A DNA stretch of 64,000 nucleotides from Crocinitomicaceae bacterium (GTDB lineage: Bacteria; Bacteroidota; Bacteroidia; Flavobacteriales_D; Crocinitomicaceae). The notes beneath the pieces were generated by a model that saw only the letters and a program-made list of their open reading frames with translations, ran no database searches and was not told where the DNA came from. The DNA lies in contig JADJGJ010000001.1 in the NCBI GenBank assembly GCA_016708105.1, forward strand, positions 62,001 through 126,000, given 5' to 3'. This document shows, piece by piece, positions 9,144-18,405 of this stretch. Made by a program: the position numbers and the translations under genes. Each line of letters starts with the position of its first letter. Positions within the stretch are counted from its first letter, which is position 1.

Positions 9144-11315
9144 TTATTCTGTGATGCCCTCAAGGTTTAGGAGAAAGGCGTATTCAAGTGCAACTTCACG
9201 ATATTGTTCATAACGGCCTGAGGCGCCACCGTGTCCAACTTCCATATTGCAATGTAATAGCAACATGTTGTCATCTGTTTTTAAATCACGCAGTTTAGCA
9301 ACCCATTTGGCAGGTTCCCAGTATTGAACCTGGCTATCCCAAAAACCGGTTGTTACCAGCATGTTTGGATATGCTTTTTCTTCCACATTATCATACGGAG
9401 AGTAACTGAGCATGTAGTCATAATACTCTTTTACTTTTGGGTTGCCCCATTCGTCAAATTCAAACGTGGTTAGTGGAATGGTTTCATCCCACATGGTAGA
9501 AATTACATCAACAAAAGGTACTCCGGCAATTACGCCGTTCCACAAATCAGGACGCATGTTTACAATAGCCCCCATCAGTAAACCGCCGGCACTTGCTCCA
9601 TTGGCATAAAGGTGTGCAGGTGCTGTATATTTTTGCGCAACAAGATATTCAGCGCATGCAATAAAATCAGTAAACGTATTTTTCTTTTTCAGCAATTTTC
9701 CGTTTTCATACCAATCTCTGCCCATTTCTTGTCCGCCTCTCACGTGTGCGATTGCATAAACAAACCCGCGATCTAATAAACTAATTAATCCTCTGCTGAA
9801 ATAAGGTTCTTCATTTGAGCCGTAAGAACCATAAGCGTATAACAGCAGCGGATTATTCCCATTTTTCTCCATTCCTTTTTTATATACTAATGATATGGGT
9901 ATCAAGGTTCCGTCAGATGCCGTTGCATAAATTCGTTCAGCCGTATAGTTGCTTGTTTTGAAATTAGCATCCATGATTTTTTGTTGCCAAATGACGTTTT
10001 GCTTTTTTGTATTCATGTCATATTCATACGTGATTTGCGGGGTAGTTAATGAAGTATAAGAATAGCGCAAAACAGGTGTATTGTAATCATGGTTGTCATG
10101 ATACGCTGCATAATAAGCTGGTTCAGTAAACTCAAGATAATAGTCAGCTTTATCAGCCCAGCGCCGAACTCGAATTTGTGTGAGTCCGTTTTTGCGTTCA
10201 CCAAGCACTAAGTATTCCTGAAAAATTTCAAAAGATTCAAGCATCACATCATCTCGGTGTGGAATTACATCAACCCAATTTGATTTTGATGGATTGGTTA
10301 TAGGAGTGCGCACTAACTTAAAATTTTTTGCATTCAAATTGGTGCGTATGTAAAAATCATTACCAAAATCCTCTACATGATATTCAAGACCACGTTCACG
10401 TGGCTGAACAACTTGCCATGCCCCGTCTGGTGTATTGGCGCTGAGATACCGGTGTTCAGTTGCCATGGTTTGGTATGAACCAATCATGATATATTGTTTA
10501 GATTTTGATTTATAGACCTCGCACGAAAACGTTTCATCTTTCTCTTCATATACCAATACATCTTGTTTTGCATCAGTACCCAGCACGTGTTTGTAGATAT
10601 AACACTCACGCAAGGTTAGTTCATCACGTTTAGTATAAAAAATTGTTTTGTTGTCATTTGCCCACACTGCGTAACCTGTAGTATTGTCAATGCGATCAGC
10701 GAACGTGGTGCCTGTTGTGAGATCTTTAATATACAAGGTGTAATTGCGGCGTGAAACCGTATCAACACCATACACCATGAGTTGATTGTTGGGGCTCACT
10801 TCATAACTACCAATTTCAAAGTATGATTTATTTATTGCAAGTTCTGGTCCGTTCAAAATAATCTGCACAACAGAATCACCCGTTAATTTTCTGCAATAGG
10901 TTGGATAATCTTGTCCTTCATCATATTGTTCAAAGTACGAATAACCATTCTCAATAACCGGTGCTGACTGCTCATTGGGGTCTATGCGATCAATGATTTC
11001 CTGATAAATTTTGTCTTGCAAATTTTTTGTATGTGCCAGTTTTTTATCGGTGTATTCATTTTCTGCTTCCAGATAATCTAATACCGCTTTTGTTTGTTCA
11101 TCAGGCACGTCTGCATTTTTTTGTTCATCTGTCAAACGCATCCAATAATAATTGTCAATGCGTTTATTGCCATGTTCATGGTGAATGTATTCTTCTTTTT
11201 TCACATCCGGCGCTGTGAGGGTATCAGCTGCGTTTGATTGGTTTGAATCACCTGAGCAAGATATTAAACCAATACAAAGAACATATACGGGCAGTGCAAA
11301 AATTTTTGAATACAT
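9144..11315 (-). CDS. prolyl oligopeptidase family (S9A) lipoprotein, oligopeptidase B-like
   Basis: A 723-residue serine peptidase with a lipoprotein signal (lipobox LISC, Cys at about residue 20), so membrane-anchored. The N-terminal part is the beta-propeller that limits entry to short peptides; it starts with the family segment NYYWMRLTD. The C-terminal alpha/beta hydrolase domain has the nucleophile motif GASAGG (Ser about 575), Asp near 659 in FWDSQV and His near 693 in GHGGASG. It most resembles oligopeptidase B (cleavage after Lys/Arg), but specificity is inferred. The upstream sequence has a near-consensus TAACTTCG box. Confidence 0.9.
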   Translation of the reverse strand: MYSKIFALPVYVLCIGLISCSGDSNQSNAADTLTAPDVKKEEYIHHEHGNKRIDNYYWMRLTDEQKNADVPDEQTKAVLDYLEAENEYTDKKLAHTKNLQDKIYQEIIDRIDPNEQSAPVIENGYSYFEQYDEGQDYPTYCRKLTGDSVVQIILNGPELAINKSYFEIGSYEVSPNNQLMVYGVDTVSRRNYTLYIKDLTTGTTFADRIDNTTGYAVWANDNKTIFYTKRDELTLRECYIYKHVLGTDAKQDVLVYEEKDETFSCEVYKSKSKQYIMIGSYQTMATEHRYLSANTPDGAWQVVQPRERGLEYHVEDFGNDFYIRTNLNAKNFKLVRTPITNPSKSNWVDVIPHRDDVMLESFEIFQEYLVLGERKNGLTQIRVRRWADKADYYLEFTEPAYYAAYHDNHDYNTPVLRYSYTSLTTPQITYEYDMNTKKQNVIWQQKIMDANFKTSNYTAERIYATASDGTLIPISLVYKKGMEKNGNNPLLLYAYGSYGSNEEPYFSRGLISLLDRGFVYAIAHVRGGQEMGRDWYENGKLLKKKNTFTDFIACAEYLVAQKYTAPAHLYANGASAGGLLMGAIVNMRPDLWNGVIAGVPFVDVISTMWDETIPLTTFEFDEWGNPKVKEYYDYMLSYSPYDNVEEKAYPNMLVTTGFWDSQVQYWEPAKWVAKLRDLKTDDNMLLLHCNMEVGHGGASGRYEQYREVALEYAFLLNLEGITE

Positions 11316-11417
11316 AGATTAGGGTTTTAAGTCAGCAACGTGAACGAAGTTAATGTTTTTTTGAAAAGTTGTAATTGGTGGTGGGGGTAGGGAGTGGGTA
11401 AAAGAGCATTACTAAAT

Positions 11418-11425
11418 TAATTTTG
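11418..11425 (+). promoter_or_regulatory. -7 promoter box of the NYN gene
   Basis: TAATTTTG matches TAnnTTTG. It lies about 75 bases upstream of the first ATG of the NYN/OST-HTH gene, in an otherwise AT-rich gap. Confidence 0.5.
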
Positions 11426-11499
11426 CGTATCTTAGTAAAATAATTCAGACCTATTTCTACATCTGAATTTCTATTGCCTGATTAAATAAGAATATCATC

Positions 11500-12276
11500 A
11501 TGGCAATGACAAATCAAAAACAAATTATGGAAAAAGATAAAAACTTAGCCGTGCTGATTGACGGTGATAATATACCCTCAGGCAATGTGCGTGAGATGAT
11601 GGAAGAGATTGCCAAATACGGTAATCCAACCATTAAAAGAATTTACGGAGATTGGACTAATCCACGTTTGTCAAAATGGAAAAGTATTCTGCTTGAAAAC
11701 GCCATTGTACCTGTTCAGCAATATGGATATACTACCGGAAAAAATGCAACTGATTCGGCTATGATTATTGATGCCATGGATATTTTGTATTCAGATAAGG
11801 TTGATGGATTTTGTATTGTATCAAGTGACAGCGATTTTACCAAACTGGCAACGCGCTTGCGTGAAGCAGGTAAACACGTGATTGGTATTGGTGAGAAAAA
11901 AACACCGCAACCCTTCATTGTTGCTTGTGATAAATTCATCTATCTTGAAATTATTGGTGGAAAAACAGGCAAAGTAAAACCAGAAAAATCAGATCAGAAA
12001 AAGAAGACACAAAACGCCATTGAAGCACTTACGCCAAGGGTAATGGAATTACTTTTTGCCACGGTATCAGATGTTGCAGATGAAGATGGTTGGTCATTTT
12101 TGGGTGACGTTGGAAGTTTGATTTTAAAGAAACAACCCAATTTTGATTCGCGTAATTTCGGGTATGAAAAATTAAGTCAGTTGATGCGGGCAAGCGGAGT
12201 TTTTGATATGGAAGAGCGTGTAAACCAGAAATCCAGATTCAAATTAATCTTCGTACGACCGAAGACAAAAAAATAA
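11500..12276 (+). CDS. NYN domain / OST-HTH (LOTUS) RNA-binding protein
   Basis: A 258-residue cytoplasmic protein. The N-terminal NYN (PIN-like nuclease) domain shows the acidic cluster: LIDGDN at about residues 19-24, TDSAMIIDAMDIL, and SSDSDFTKL. The C-terminal part (about 165-250) is an OST-HTH/LOTUS domain, starting EALTPRVMELLFATV. The combination is typical of LabA-like proteins, thought to bind or cleave structured RNA. Three ATGs lie in frame at 11500, 11506 and 11527; the domain begins just after the third, so the start is uncertain. Single-gene unit. Confidence 0.85.
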   Translation: MAMTNQKQIMEKDKNLAVLIDGDNIPSGNVREMMEEIAKYGNPTIKRIYGDWTNPRLSKWKSILLENAIVPVQQYGYTTGKNATDSAMIIDAMDILYSDKVDGFCIVSSDSDFTKLATRLREAGKHVIGIGEKKTPQPFIVACDKFIYLEIIGGKTGKVKPEKSDQKKKTQNAIEALTPRVMELLFATVSDVADEDGWSFLGDVGSLILKKQPNFDSRNFGYEKLSQLMRASGVFDMEERVNQKSRFKLIFVRPKTKK

Positions 12277-12292
12277 TCTCGGTTAAAATGCT

Positions 12293-12300
12293 TACCTTTG
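12293..12300 (+). promoter_or_regulatory. -7 promoter box of the cold-shock-domain gene
   Basis: TACCTTTG, exact TAnnTTTG, 147 bases upstream of the ATG. It defines an unusually long leader of about 140 nt compared with other genes here. Confidence 0.6.
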
Positions 12301-12361
12301 CAACAGATTGCTGATTTTTATTACCGGTGATCATGACAAACACCTGCATTTTTTATTGCAC

Positions 12362-12381
12362 AATTCCTGGCGGAATTTTTT
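12362..12381 (+). terminator. hairpin plus T-run inside the cold-shock gene leader (possible attenuator)
   Basis: AATTCC (12362-12367), loop TGGC, GGAATT (12372-12377), running into six Ts. It lies about 65 bases before the ATG and downstream of the promoter box. This has the shape of a small intrinsic terminator or a temperature-sensitive leader hairpin. Confidence 0.45.
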
Positions 12382-12446
12382 CAATAATCAGTAAAGGTCT
12401 GATCCTTGTCAACGGTTGATAAGGAAAATTAATTGAAAAAAAACGC

Positions 12447-12911
12447 ATGAGCAAATCAAGAGAAACGTGGAATAAAAAAGAAATGGAAACCATCCGCAAG
12501 AAGAAGCGTGAGGAGAAAGAGAAGCGGAAATCAGAAAAAAAAGCAGATTCAAAATCATCAGGAAAGAGATCATTTGAAGAGATGATTGCTTATGTAGATG
12601 AGAACGGGCAGCTCACTACCATGGCTCCTGACAAAACAAAAAAGAAAGAAGAGATTGACGTTGATTCAATTCAAATCAGCATAAGTCGAAAAGAATTTTC
12701 AGACGAAGAAGATCCGGGATTCACCGGCGTTGTTGCCTTTTTCAATACCTCAAAAGGCTATGGTTTCATCAAAGATCCGGCAGCCAATAAAAGTTATTTT
12801 GTTCACATCAATGATTTACTAAGTCCTATCAAAGAAGGCGATAAAGTAACATTCAAAACTGCTGCCAGCCAGCGCGGATTGAAGGCAGTTGAGGTGAAGG
12901 TGATGGGTTAG
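12447..12911 (+). CDS. cold-shock-domain protein with a basic N-terminal extension
   Basis: A 154-residue protein. Residues 1-45 are extremely rich in Lys, Arg and Glu. The cold-shock domain is at about residues 91-154, with RNP-1-like KGYGFI (103-108) and RNP-2-like YFVHI (117-121). These bind single-stranded nucleic acid, so it is probably an RNA chaperone. The extended form is common in Bacteroidota beside the short CspA type. The long leader with a terminator-like hairpin suggests post-transcriptional control as known for csp genes. Confidence 0.88.
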   Translation: MSKSRETWNKKEMETIRKKKREEKEKRKSEKKADSKSSGKRSFEEMIAYVDENGQLTTMAPDKTKKKEEIDVDSIQISISRKEFSDEEDPGFTGVVAFFNTSKGYGFIKDPAANKSYFVHINDLLSPIKEGDKVTFKTAASQRGLKAVEVKVMG

Positions 12912-13000
12912 TGCGGCTGCTTTTCCATATTTTTTATTCGGTAATCCAAATTTAATATTGGAGTAATTTCAGTTATGTACCTTGTTCTCAAACGAGGACT

Positions 13001-13387
13001 ATGAAAGATTACATCAACCTAGAAAAAGTAAGCATCCAATTGCTTGACAAAGAAATTATCTGTACACATTACAAAAGTGGCTTTACCATTACGGTTGATG
13101 ATGCGCGTGAAATTGACAACGCTCAGCATGTTATCTCAGGTGATCAAGAAGTGGCTATGCTGGTTGACATTTACAACGTTGACAATAAAATTCTAAAAGA
13201 GGCTAAGGAGTATTTTACCAAAAAAGGAAAGATGCTTGCACTCACACGCGCAGTGGCAATTGTTCAAAAATCAGGACAAGAAAATTTGCTCGGCGGATTT
13301 TTTTCAGGTCTGATCAAACCTATTTATCCGGTAAAAACTTTTGAGACAAGACAGGATGCTTTGTTGTGGTTGAAGGCTGTGAATTGA
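13001..13387 (+). CDS. small protein of a STAS/SpoIIAA-like fold family (DUF7793-like), intact copy
   Basis: A 128-residue cytoplasmic protein without signal peptide. Alternating strand and helix patterns (EVAMLVDIYNVDN, RAVAIVQKSG) recall the short STAS-like family found in Bacteroidota, but the assignment is tentative and no function is known. From base 13124 onward this gene is repeated at 19687-19950, where a truncated copy encodes exactly the same protein sequence. Here it is complete, with ATG at 13001. Confidence 0.7.
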   Translation: MKDYINLEKVSIQLLDKEIICTHYKSGFTITVDDAREIDNAQHVISGDQEVAMLVDIYNVDNKILKEAKEYFTKKGKMLALTRAVAIVQKSGQENLLGGFFSGLIKPIYPVKTFETRQDALLWLKAVN

Positions 13388-13433
13388 GCTTTCGGGAATT
13401 GGTTCAGTTGTGGTTGAAGATTATTAAATAATC

Positions 13434-13477
13434 CATTTGAAGTAGGCGCAGGTCGCGACCTGCGCCTACTTCAAATG
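13434..13477. repeat. 44-bp perfect palindrome (REP element) with 3' half-units
   Basis: Each arm reads CATTTGAAGTAGGCGCAGGTCG, a perfect inverted repeat with no spacer (arm shown at 22 bases in two parts: CATTTGAA + GTAGGCGCAGGTCG). Degenerate half-units follow at 13478-13525. The 28-bp core recurs at about 20.1, 50.5, 51.0, 51.5 and 51.8 kb. Confidence 0.9.
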
Positions 13478-13531
13478 AACGACCTGCACCTACTTGAAAT
13501 GACCTGCGCCCAATTGAAACATACGGAGTTT

Positions 13532-13600
13532 CTAAACCACCAATGATTCAATCCTCCCCAAATTCTCCACCGCCTTAGATATGCTTTCACGTGACAAAAA
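13532..13600 (-). pseudogene. remnant of the mfd 3' end (remnant 2)
   Basis: On the minus strand this matches the last ~22 codons of the intact mfd (VENLGRIGSLVV and stop), with Gly to Glu in the RIGS segment and a one-base deletion upstream. It ends abruptly near 13600. It is in the same orientation as mfd and about 6.7 kb beyond its true end. Confidence 0.85.
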
Positions 13601-13758
13601 TAAGTGGTAATTATCCGTTGGGTTGGTTTTTTATCTAATATTTTGGCTAAATAGGCAGAACTTTAGGGCTTGGCACAAGAAACTGAGGTGCTGATATCAT
13701 TTGTCGTTTTGATTTGTAAAAGGAGCTTCGCACATATCCTTATGCCGGATTAATCATG

Positions 13759-16749
13759 TTACCAAACTCTGAAATCCATGTTAAGGTTTTCAAATCTAGA
13801 GGTAGGTATTTGCATGCCATTTGATAATTCGTTCACCCTTTTTGTGAGATAATTCTTCAATTCTGAAAGCATAATATCTCCATCCTTGTTGATATCAGCA
13901 CTTTTTGTTCTGATTCCGTCGAGAAGGCAGTATGTAAAGAGTCCGTTTTCCCAGTTATCGCCTTCCAGTGCATATTCAATTCCGCCCGCTGATGAAATGA
14001 CTGTGGTTCCTGTTCCGGTAGAAATATCACTAAACATTTGTTTGAGTATCTCAATTGTTTTTTCAAGATTTTTTTTCTCTTGAAATATTACAGAGGAATC
14101 TATGTTTCTGAAATTCAGGGAATCATTGAATTTTGCTCCTTCATTGGTAAGCGCTTCAATTTCGTCTCTATAAATTTTACCACTGAGACACGTATCCATA
14201 ATAAGTAATTTACGGATTGCCCTTATTCCATCGAATAGCGATTCGAGTTGTTCGTATGAAATTCCATTTTTATCGGGAAGGAGAAAGTCCATATCGTAGG
14301 TACAAAAAAAGTAGTCGAGGTTGTTGTCTCTGACCCCATGCCCCGCAATGAAAAACAGAACAACGTCATTTCGTTGGGCTTTCGCCAAAAATTCTTTGAG
14401 TTCTGATAATTTCTCTCTGGTCACCATGTCATTGGTGAGCAGTTTATTATACACATTGGTGTAAAAGTCAACACCAGAAAAAAGAGTATTAACATCTTCG
14501 GCGTCTTTGGCGGCGTATTCAAGATTATACGTTGAGTCTTCGTATTCAGAAACTCCAATACTTACTAAATAAAGATTGCTTTCGGTTTGGTGCTCATTAT
14601 ACAATACAACCTTTTCTTTGAGTGATTCAGCACCTACGGAATTCGTAACAGAAACCTCTATGTTATTTATGCCGGATATCAGCTCTAATTCAACTGTTCG
14701 TTCAAAATAATTCAAGCCCAAGTGCTCAATTGGAAGTCCATTTAGACCATAAATTGGTACTTCATTCAAGTAGATATTAACTGCTTTAATCGTAAAAAGG
14801 CTATCTGATGCCTCAATGGTAATTGTACCGGAATTTTGATTGGTACCGTAAGCTACAATATCAATGACCGGAACATTGATTACGTCGCTCAAAGCTGCCT
14901 CATCAAGTTGCATTCTTTTTAGTCGTTTCAAATAGGCAGCATGATAAAGTTCTACAATGGATTTATCAATGAAGTTTAAGTTTGCCAATACAATATCAGG
15001 TCGGTTATATTTGTAATCAAACTGTTCGAATGAATAGAACTTTGCTTCTCTGTTTCTGCCTTGATTTATATGAAAACCAACATAGGAAGCCCCTTTTTTA
15101 GAACTTGTATAGTAGCCTTCTTCAGTCCAAATTACCCATTCTTCATTTTGCGCAATGAAAAGTGAAACAACTGGGTAGATTGTTTCGTGCTTTCCAATGT
15201 CTTTGAGTTTCCATAATCGAATTGTTTGATCCCGTCCACTGGAAATAAGAAATTGTTTATCATCGGAAACTGATAGTCCGATTACATCACCCGTATGGCC
15301 AGTCATAGAGGTGAGTTTATTTCCCATTAAGTCGAAGGCATCAAGCCTGCCAAAACCGCCACCGGAAACCAAAAATTTTTCCAAAGCAAAAGTTACAGAA
15401 AAATGTGAAAAGCCGCTGTAAATATCTCTTTTGATAGATGAAATTATCTTATTACCTTTTTTTATGTACAGCGTAGAATTATTGTTCGAGATTTCCAATG
15501 AATAGTCGTTGAACTCATGAATCGGCTTTGGGAATGATTCTGTGCTATCATAACTTTGAACATTTCTCTCGTAGAAATCAAAAACAAAGTTGTACGGACT
15601 TAAGCCAAAGTTTTGGATGTTCGATTTTGTTCCGAGGGCTATTTTGTTATGCTTCATTCCAACGGAATACGGGATATTACCATAACCGATTAACTCATGA
15701 ACGATTGGACCGTATTTCTTATGATCTTTGGCTCGCCAGACTACTATTTCATTTTGCAGACCTCCTGCAGTAACACAAACTGAATCATTAACAAATGCTG
15801 CACAAAGAACCGCATCCTTATGTTTCTTGTAGCTGGATATGACAGCCCAATCCCCGGTAATTTTTTCATAAACCTTCATGATTTGATTTTCAATAAAACC
15901 TGAACAGGCTGCTACTAAAAGTCTTTTGCCATCATTTGAGAAACTCAGTTTTGTAATTTTATGTTCAGGTTTACCATTGACGTATGCATTAATTTCTTTT
16001 AAATATTGATCGAGAATAATAACGAGATGTCCGCATGAAACGGCAATGTGCTCACCGGTTGGAGAAATGGCCAACTTGTTGGCAGGTACTTTATTCCGGT
16101 ATAATCTTTTGTAGGAGTATATTGGTTTCATTGGTTGTTTTAAATTCCATTGGTTAACCATACCATTCCGGTGAGAGGTAACAATGCAGTCAGAAAATAT
16201 TTTGAGATCATTGACGTCATTCCCGAATTGTTCCATTTCCTGATGGGTATTCTCTTTCAGGTCCCAGAAAAGTACTGATCCGAATTGATCAACTGAGTAC
16301 ATGCAATCGGAAGAAGGACTAAAAGCAATTTCTAGGGCAATATCGTAATGGCCTTTTAGTAATCGTATTAGTTTACCTGTTTTATATTCATATAGCCTGA
16401 TGTCGGTCACATCTTTTATGTCGTAACCTTCATATCCGGGGTCATCGCCAAACCAGCCGCTTACCGCCAGATATTTATTATCAGGAGAGATGGCAAGACT
16501 GTAGATTATCCCTTCACATCCATCTCCAATCTGTCCGAGAATTTCTCTTTCAAGATAGCCTTGCTCGCTATTCCATACTTTTATTGTTTTGTCCAAACCA
16601 GCTGTGATTATTTTGCCTTCATTGTCAATGACCATTGCTCTGATCATTCCTGTATGACCTTCAGGTTTAATGGCGAGAAACTTATTCTGAGTTTGAGCTG
16701 CTGAAAAAGCTGTGACCGCTAAAGAAATATAAAGGAGAATAATACGCAT
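13759..16749 (-). CDS. exported WD40-repeat protein with C-terminal caspase-like (C14) peptidase domain
   Basis: A 996-residue protein with a signal peptide (ends FSAAQ). Residues about 30-520 are WD40 propeller repeats, such as HTGMIRAMVIDNEGKIITAG and RDQTIRLWKL. The C-terminal domain (about 730-996) is caspase-like. The catalytic His is in FFIAGHGV (about residue 803) and the catalytic Cys in IMDTCLSG (about 852). Both are intact, so it is probably an active cysteine peptidase outside the cytoplasm. Propeller-caspase fusions are frequent in Bacteroidota, of unknown role. It lies alone at the left end of the insertion, separated by an mfd remnant from the other inserted genes. Confidence 0.9.
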   Translation of the reverse strand: MRIILLYISLAVTAFSAAQTQNKFLAIKPEGHTGMIRAMVIDNEGKIITAGLDKTIKVWNSEQGYLEREILGQIGDGCEGIIYSLAISPDNKYLAVSGWFGDDPGYEGYDIKDVTDIRLYEYKTGKLIRLLKGHYDIALEIAFSPSSDCMYSVDQFGSVLFWDLKENTHQEMEQFGNDVNDLKIFSDCIVTSHRNGMVNQWNLKQPMKPIYSYKRLYRNKVPANKLAISPTGEHIAVSCGHLVIILDQYLKEINAYVNGKPEHKITKLSFSNDGKRLLVAACSGFIENQIMKVYEKITGDWAVISSYKKHKDAVLCAAFVNDSVCVTAGGLQNEIVVWRAKDHKKYGPIVHELIGYGNIPYSVGMKHNKIALGTKSNIQNFGLSPYNFVFDFYERNVQSYDSTESFPKPIHEFNDYSLEISNNNSTLYIKKGNKIISSIKRDIYSGFSHFSVTFALEKFLVSGGGFGRLDAFDLMGNKLTSMTGHTGDVIGLSVSDDKQFLISSGRDQTIRLWKLKDIGKHETIYPVVSLFIAQNEEWVIWTEEGYYTSSKKGASYVGFHINQGRNREAKFYSFEQFDYKYNRPDIVLANLNFIDKSIVELYHAAYLKRLKRMQLDEAALSDVINVPVIDIVAYGTNQNSGTITIEASDSLFTIKAVNIYLNEVPIYGLNGLPIEHLGLNYFERTVELELISGINNIEVSVTNSVGAESLKEKVVLYNEHQTESNLYLVSIGVSEYEDSTYNLEYAAKDAEDVNTLFSGVDFYTNVYNKLLTNDMVTREKLSELKEFLAKAQRNDVVLFFIAGHGVRDNNLDYFFCTYDMDFLLPDKNGISYEQLESLFDGIRAIRKLLIMDTCLSGKIYRDEIEALTNEGAKFNDSLNFRNIDSSVIFQEKKNLEKTIEILKQMFSDISTGTGTTVISSAGGIEYALEGDNWENGLFTYCLLDGIRTKSADINKDGDIMLSELKNYLTKRVNELSNGMQIPTSRFENLNMDFRVW

Positions 16750-16943
16750 CTACGAGACGGGAGGCTATCTTTCATGGATTACCTGCAATGTCAGAAGAAA
16801 ATTGTTCTTTGCAAAGAAAAGCGTGAAAGATTTTCAATTAAAACGCTTGAATAGAATTCGCAGAAAGGTTGTACTATGTCAGTAAATTAATATAACTAAG
16901 AAGCTCTTTGTTGAATGCATTGTATCAACTATAAGTTGCATGT

Positions 16944-17009
16944 AATCCTACCTATTTCTCGATTGCTTTTGATATACTTGCGTGACCAAATACCAATCGC
17001 AGTTTTTTT
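16944..17009 (-). pseudogene. second remnant of the mfd 3' end (remnant 1)
   Basis: The minus strand encodes LRLVFGHASISKAIEK then a stop. The intact Mfd has LRLVFDHVKSISKAVEN in the corresponding place near its C-terminus. Bases after the stop still resemble the mfd codons for GRIGS. The shared tract GATATRCTT..CGTGAC is closer to remnant 2 than to intact mfd. The rest of the gap 16750-17068 has no gene that I can support. Confidence 0.75.
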
Positions 17010-17068
17010 ACGAGCTATCTGTGTGTTTTGTAGTGTATTACAAATTAGCAATGCACAGCAACGAATTA

Positions 17069-17443
17069 TTAGTATTTATCAATAGTATAATACCCATTAT
17101 CAGTACAAGGACAAAAACTCAAGTCGCCCTCATCATAAGAACCATCATAAAATGCAACACTTGCACATCCTGCGTAGGTAAGTGAATAATATGCCGTTCC
17201 ATAAGAAGGCACGTACGTTGTTCCGCCTCCAGGCCAGTAAAGAGTATAGTTGTATTGGTCGTTATTATAGATGGTGTAGTATAATGTACATGGTGTAGGG
17301 GTAGCATCATAATAATCATAGTAGTCAAAGTCACCAGTGCCATAAGCAGGGTTCCCCTGATTTTTTGGATTTACCGGAGTATATTTCTCGCATCCGCCAA
17401 GCAGAATTGAAAATAAAAACAAGAAAAAAATAGAATATTTCAT
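17069..17443 (-). CDS. small tyrosine-rich lipoprotein, unknown function
   Basis: A 124-residue lipoprotein: signal helix, then lipobox LLGGC with Cys18. The mature part is very rich in Tyr, Gly and Asp (clusters such as DFDYYDYYD) with four Cys near the C-terminus, suggesting a small disulphide-stabilised exported domain. No family recognised. The start lies 10 bases after the stop of the upstream 312-aa gene, so they are co-transcribed. Confidence 0.7.
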   Translation of the reverse strand: MKYSIFFLFLFSILLGGCEKYTPVNPKNQGNPAYGTGDFDYYDYYDATPTPCTLYYTIYNNDQYNYTLYWPGGGTTYVPSYGTAYYSLTYAGCASVAFYDGSYDEGDLSFCPCTDNGYYTIDKY

Positions 17444-17453
17444 ATATCAAAGT

Positions 17454-18392
17454 TTAAAAAGCGAAGCCTAAATCAATGCTGATATTTGCAAGTTTCATAT
17501 TGGTCGTAAAATCACGATACCATGTTCCTGAGAAATAACTGCCGTCATCATAACTGAAGTAAAGATTGTGGTAGGTTGAGCAGTCCTGATAAACCCAACC
17601 TCCCGTATTCATTGATGCTCCGAGGTAAAACATATTGTAATTAACACCAAACTTGAAAGTTGTGAATGAGGTAAAACCAGAATTCCCTTCTTCAAAGTAC
17701 TCTGGGGTAACACTCATGCTGTACTCAAGGGAATTTGCTGGATCGTCGATTGCAATGGATTCTATGTCTGAACTTAAATCAGAAAAGAAAAATGAGGGAG
17801 TGGTGCTTACAGAAATTCTTACGTCCATCCCGTCAACCGGTGTGTGATACAACAAACCAAGACCAATATATCCGCCAAGAATTCCAATATAGCCTTTTGA
17901 TTTTGTGAGTACATCTGTAAATAAATCCTTATCTAGATCATTATAAGTAGTGGGTATAGATGAACTCAAATCACTCCAGTTATATGGAATGATTGATAAA
18001 AAGAAACCACTTTCCAAACCAACTTCGATATCGGTGATGAGATTTTTATTGATGAAATTGATGCCAGAAAAATTACCATACGTGATATTGAATCCAGTTT
18101 TTGCTCCAATTTCACCAGTCTCTAGTGGACGAGACCAATTACCATTGCTTTCCCATGTTGTCCAAAAATCTGCGGGTAAACTTTTGCTTAATGAGTTTGG
18201 TAGCACTGGCCCAACTGTAAAATAGCCTAAGTTATAGCGTTCTATAGGTACCGGCACTTCTTCGTAAATTGTATCACGAATAACATGATACAACTCGTAA
18301 TTCTTTTTTGATCCACCTTTAGTTCTCTGAGCATTCAGGGTGAATGACATGCTCAAAAGTATTAAAGCAAAAATGAGGTTTAATTTTTTCAT
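17454..18392 (-). CDS. predicted outer membrane beta-barrel protein, unknown function
   Basis: About 312 residues from the ATG at 18392; a longer frame begins at 18422 but would overlap the upstream gene. Signal peptide MKKLNLIFALILLSMSFTLNAQ. The mature part has alternating hydrophobic/aromatic strands and ends LANISIDLGFAF, a terminal aromatic typical of outer membrane barrels. No named family recognised. It lies between a PD40 lipoprotein gene (13 bases upstream) and a small lipoprotein gene, suggesting an envelope complex. Confidence 0.72.
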   Translation of the reverse strand: MKKLNLIFALILLSMSFTLNAQRTKGGSKKNYELYHVIRDTIYEEVPVPIERYNLGYFTVGPVLPNSLSKSLPADFWTTWESNGNWSRPLETGEIGAKTGFNITYGNFSGINFINKNLITDIEVGLESGFFLSIIPYNWSDLSSSIPTTYNDLDKDLFTDVLTKSKGYIGILGGYIGLGLLYHTPVDGMDVRISVSTTPSFFFSDLSSDIESIAIDDPANSLEYSMSVTPEYFEEGNSGFTSFTTFKFGVNYNMFYLGASMNTGGWVYQDCSTYHNLYFSYDDGSYFSGTWYRDFTTNMKLANISIDLGFAF

Positions 18393-18405
18393 CGCTGATA
18401 TTTCA

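Larger units (their letters stand above)
13124..13600 (+). repeat. direct repeat, copy A: 3' part of the 128-aa gene, REP palindrome, mfd 3' end
   Basis: Matches 19687-20330 (copy B). In the coding part about nine single-base differences occur over roughly 270 bases, all synonymous. After the stop, both copies carry the same REP palindrome and then the last bases of mfd. Copy A has fewer REP half-units and lacks a small internal duplication present in copy B. The repeats flank the caspase-gene insertion. The gap 13388-13758 consists of this repeat plus about 150 bases with nothing recognised. Confidence 0.93.

Noticed and set aside
13759..16749. Intracellular caspase defence effector (CBASS- or gasdermin-type)
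   Set aside because: The protein has a signal peptide and no gasdermin, cyclase or other defence partner gene is beside it.
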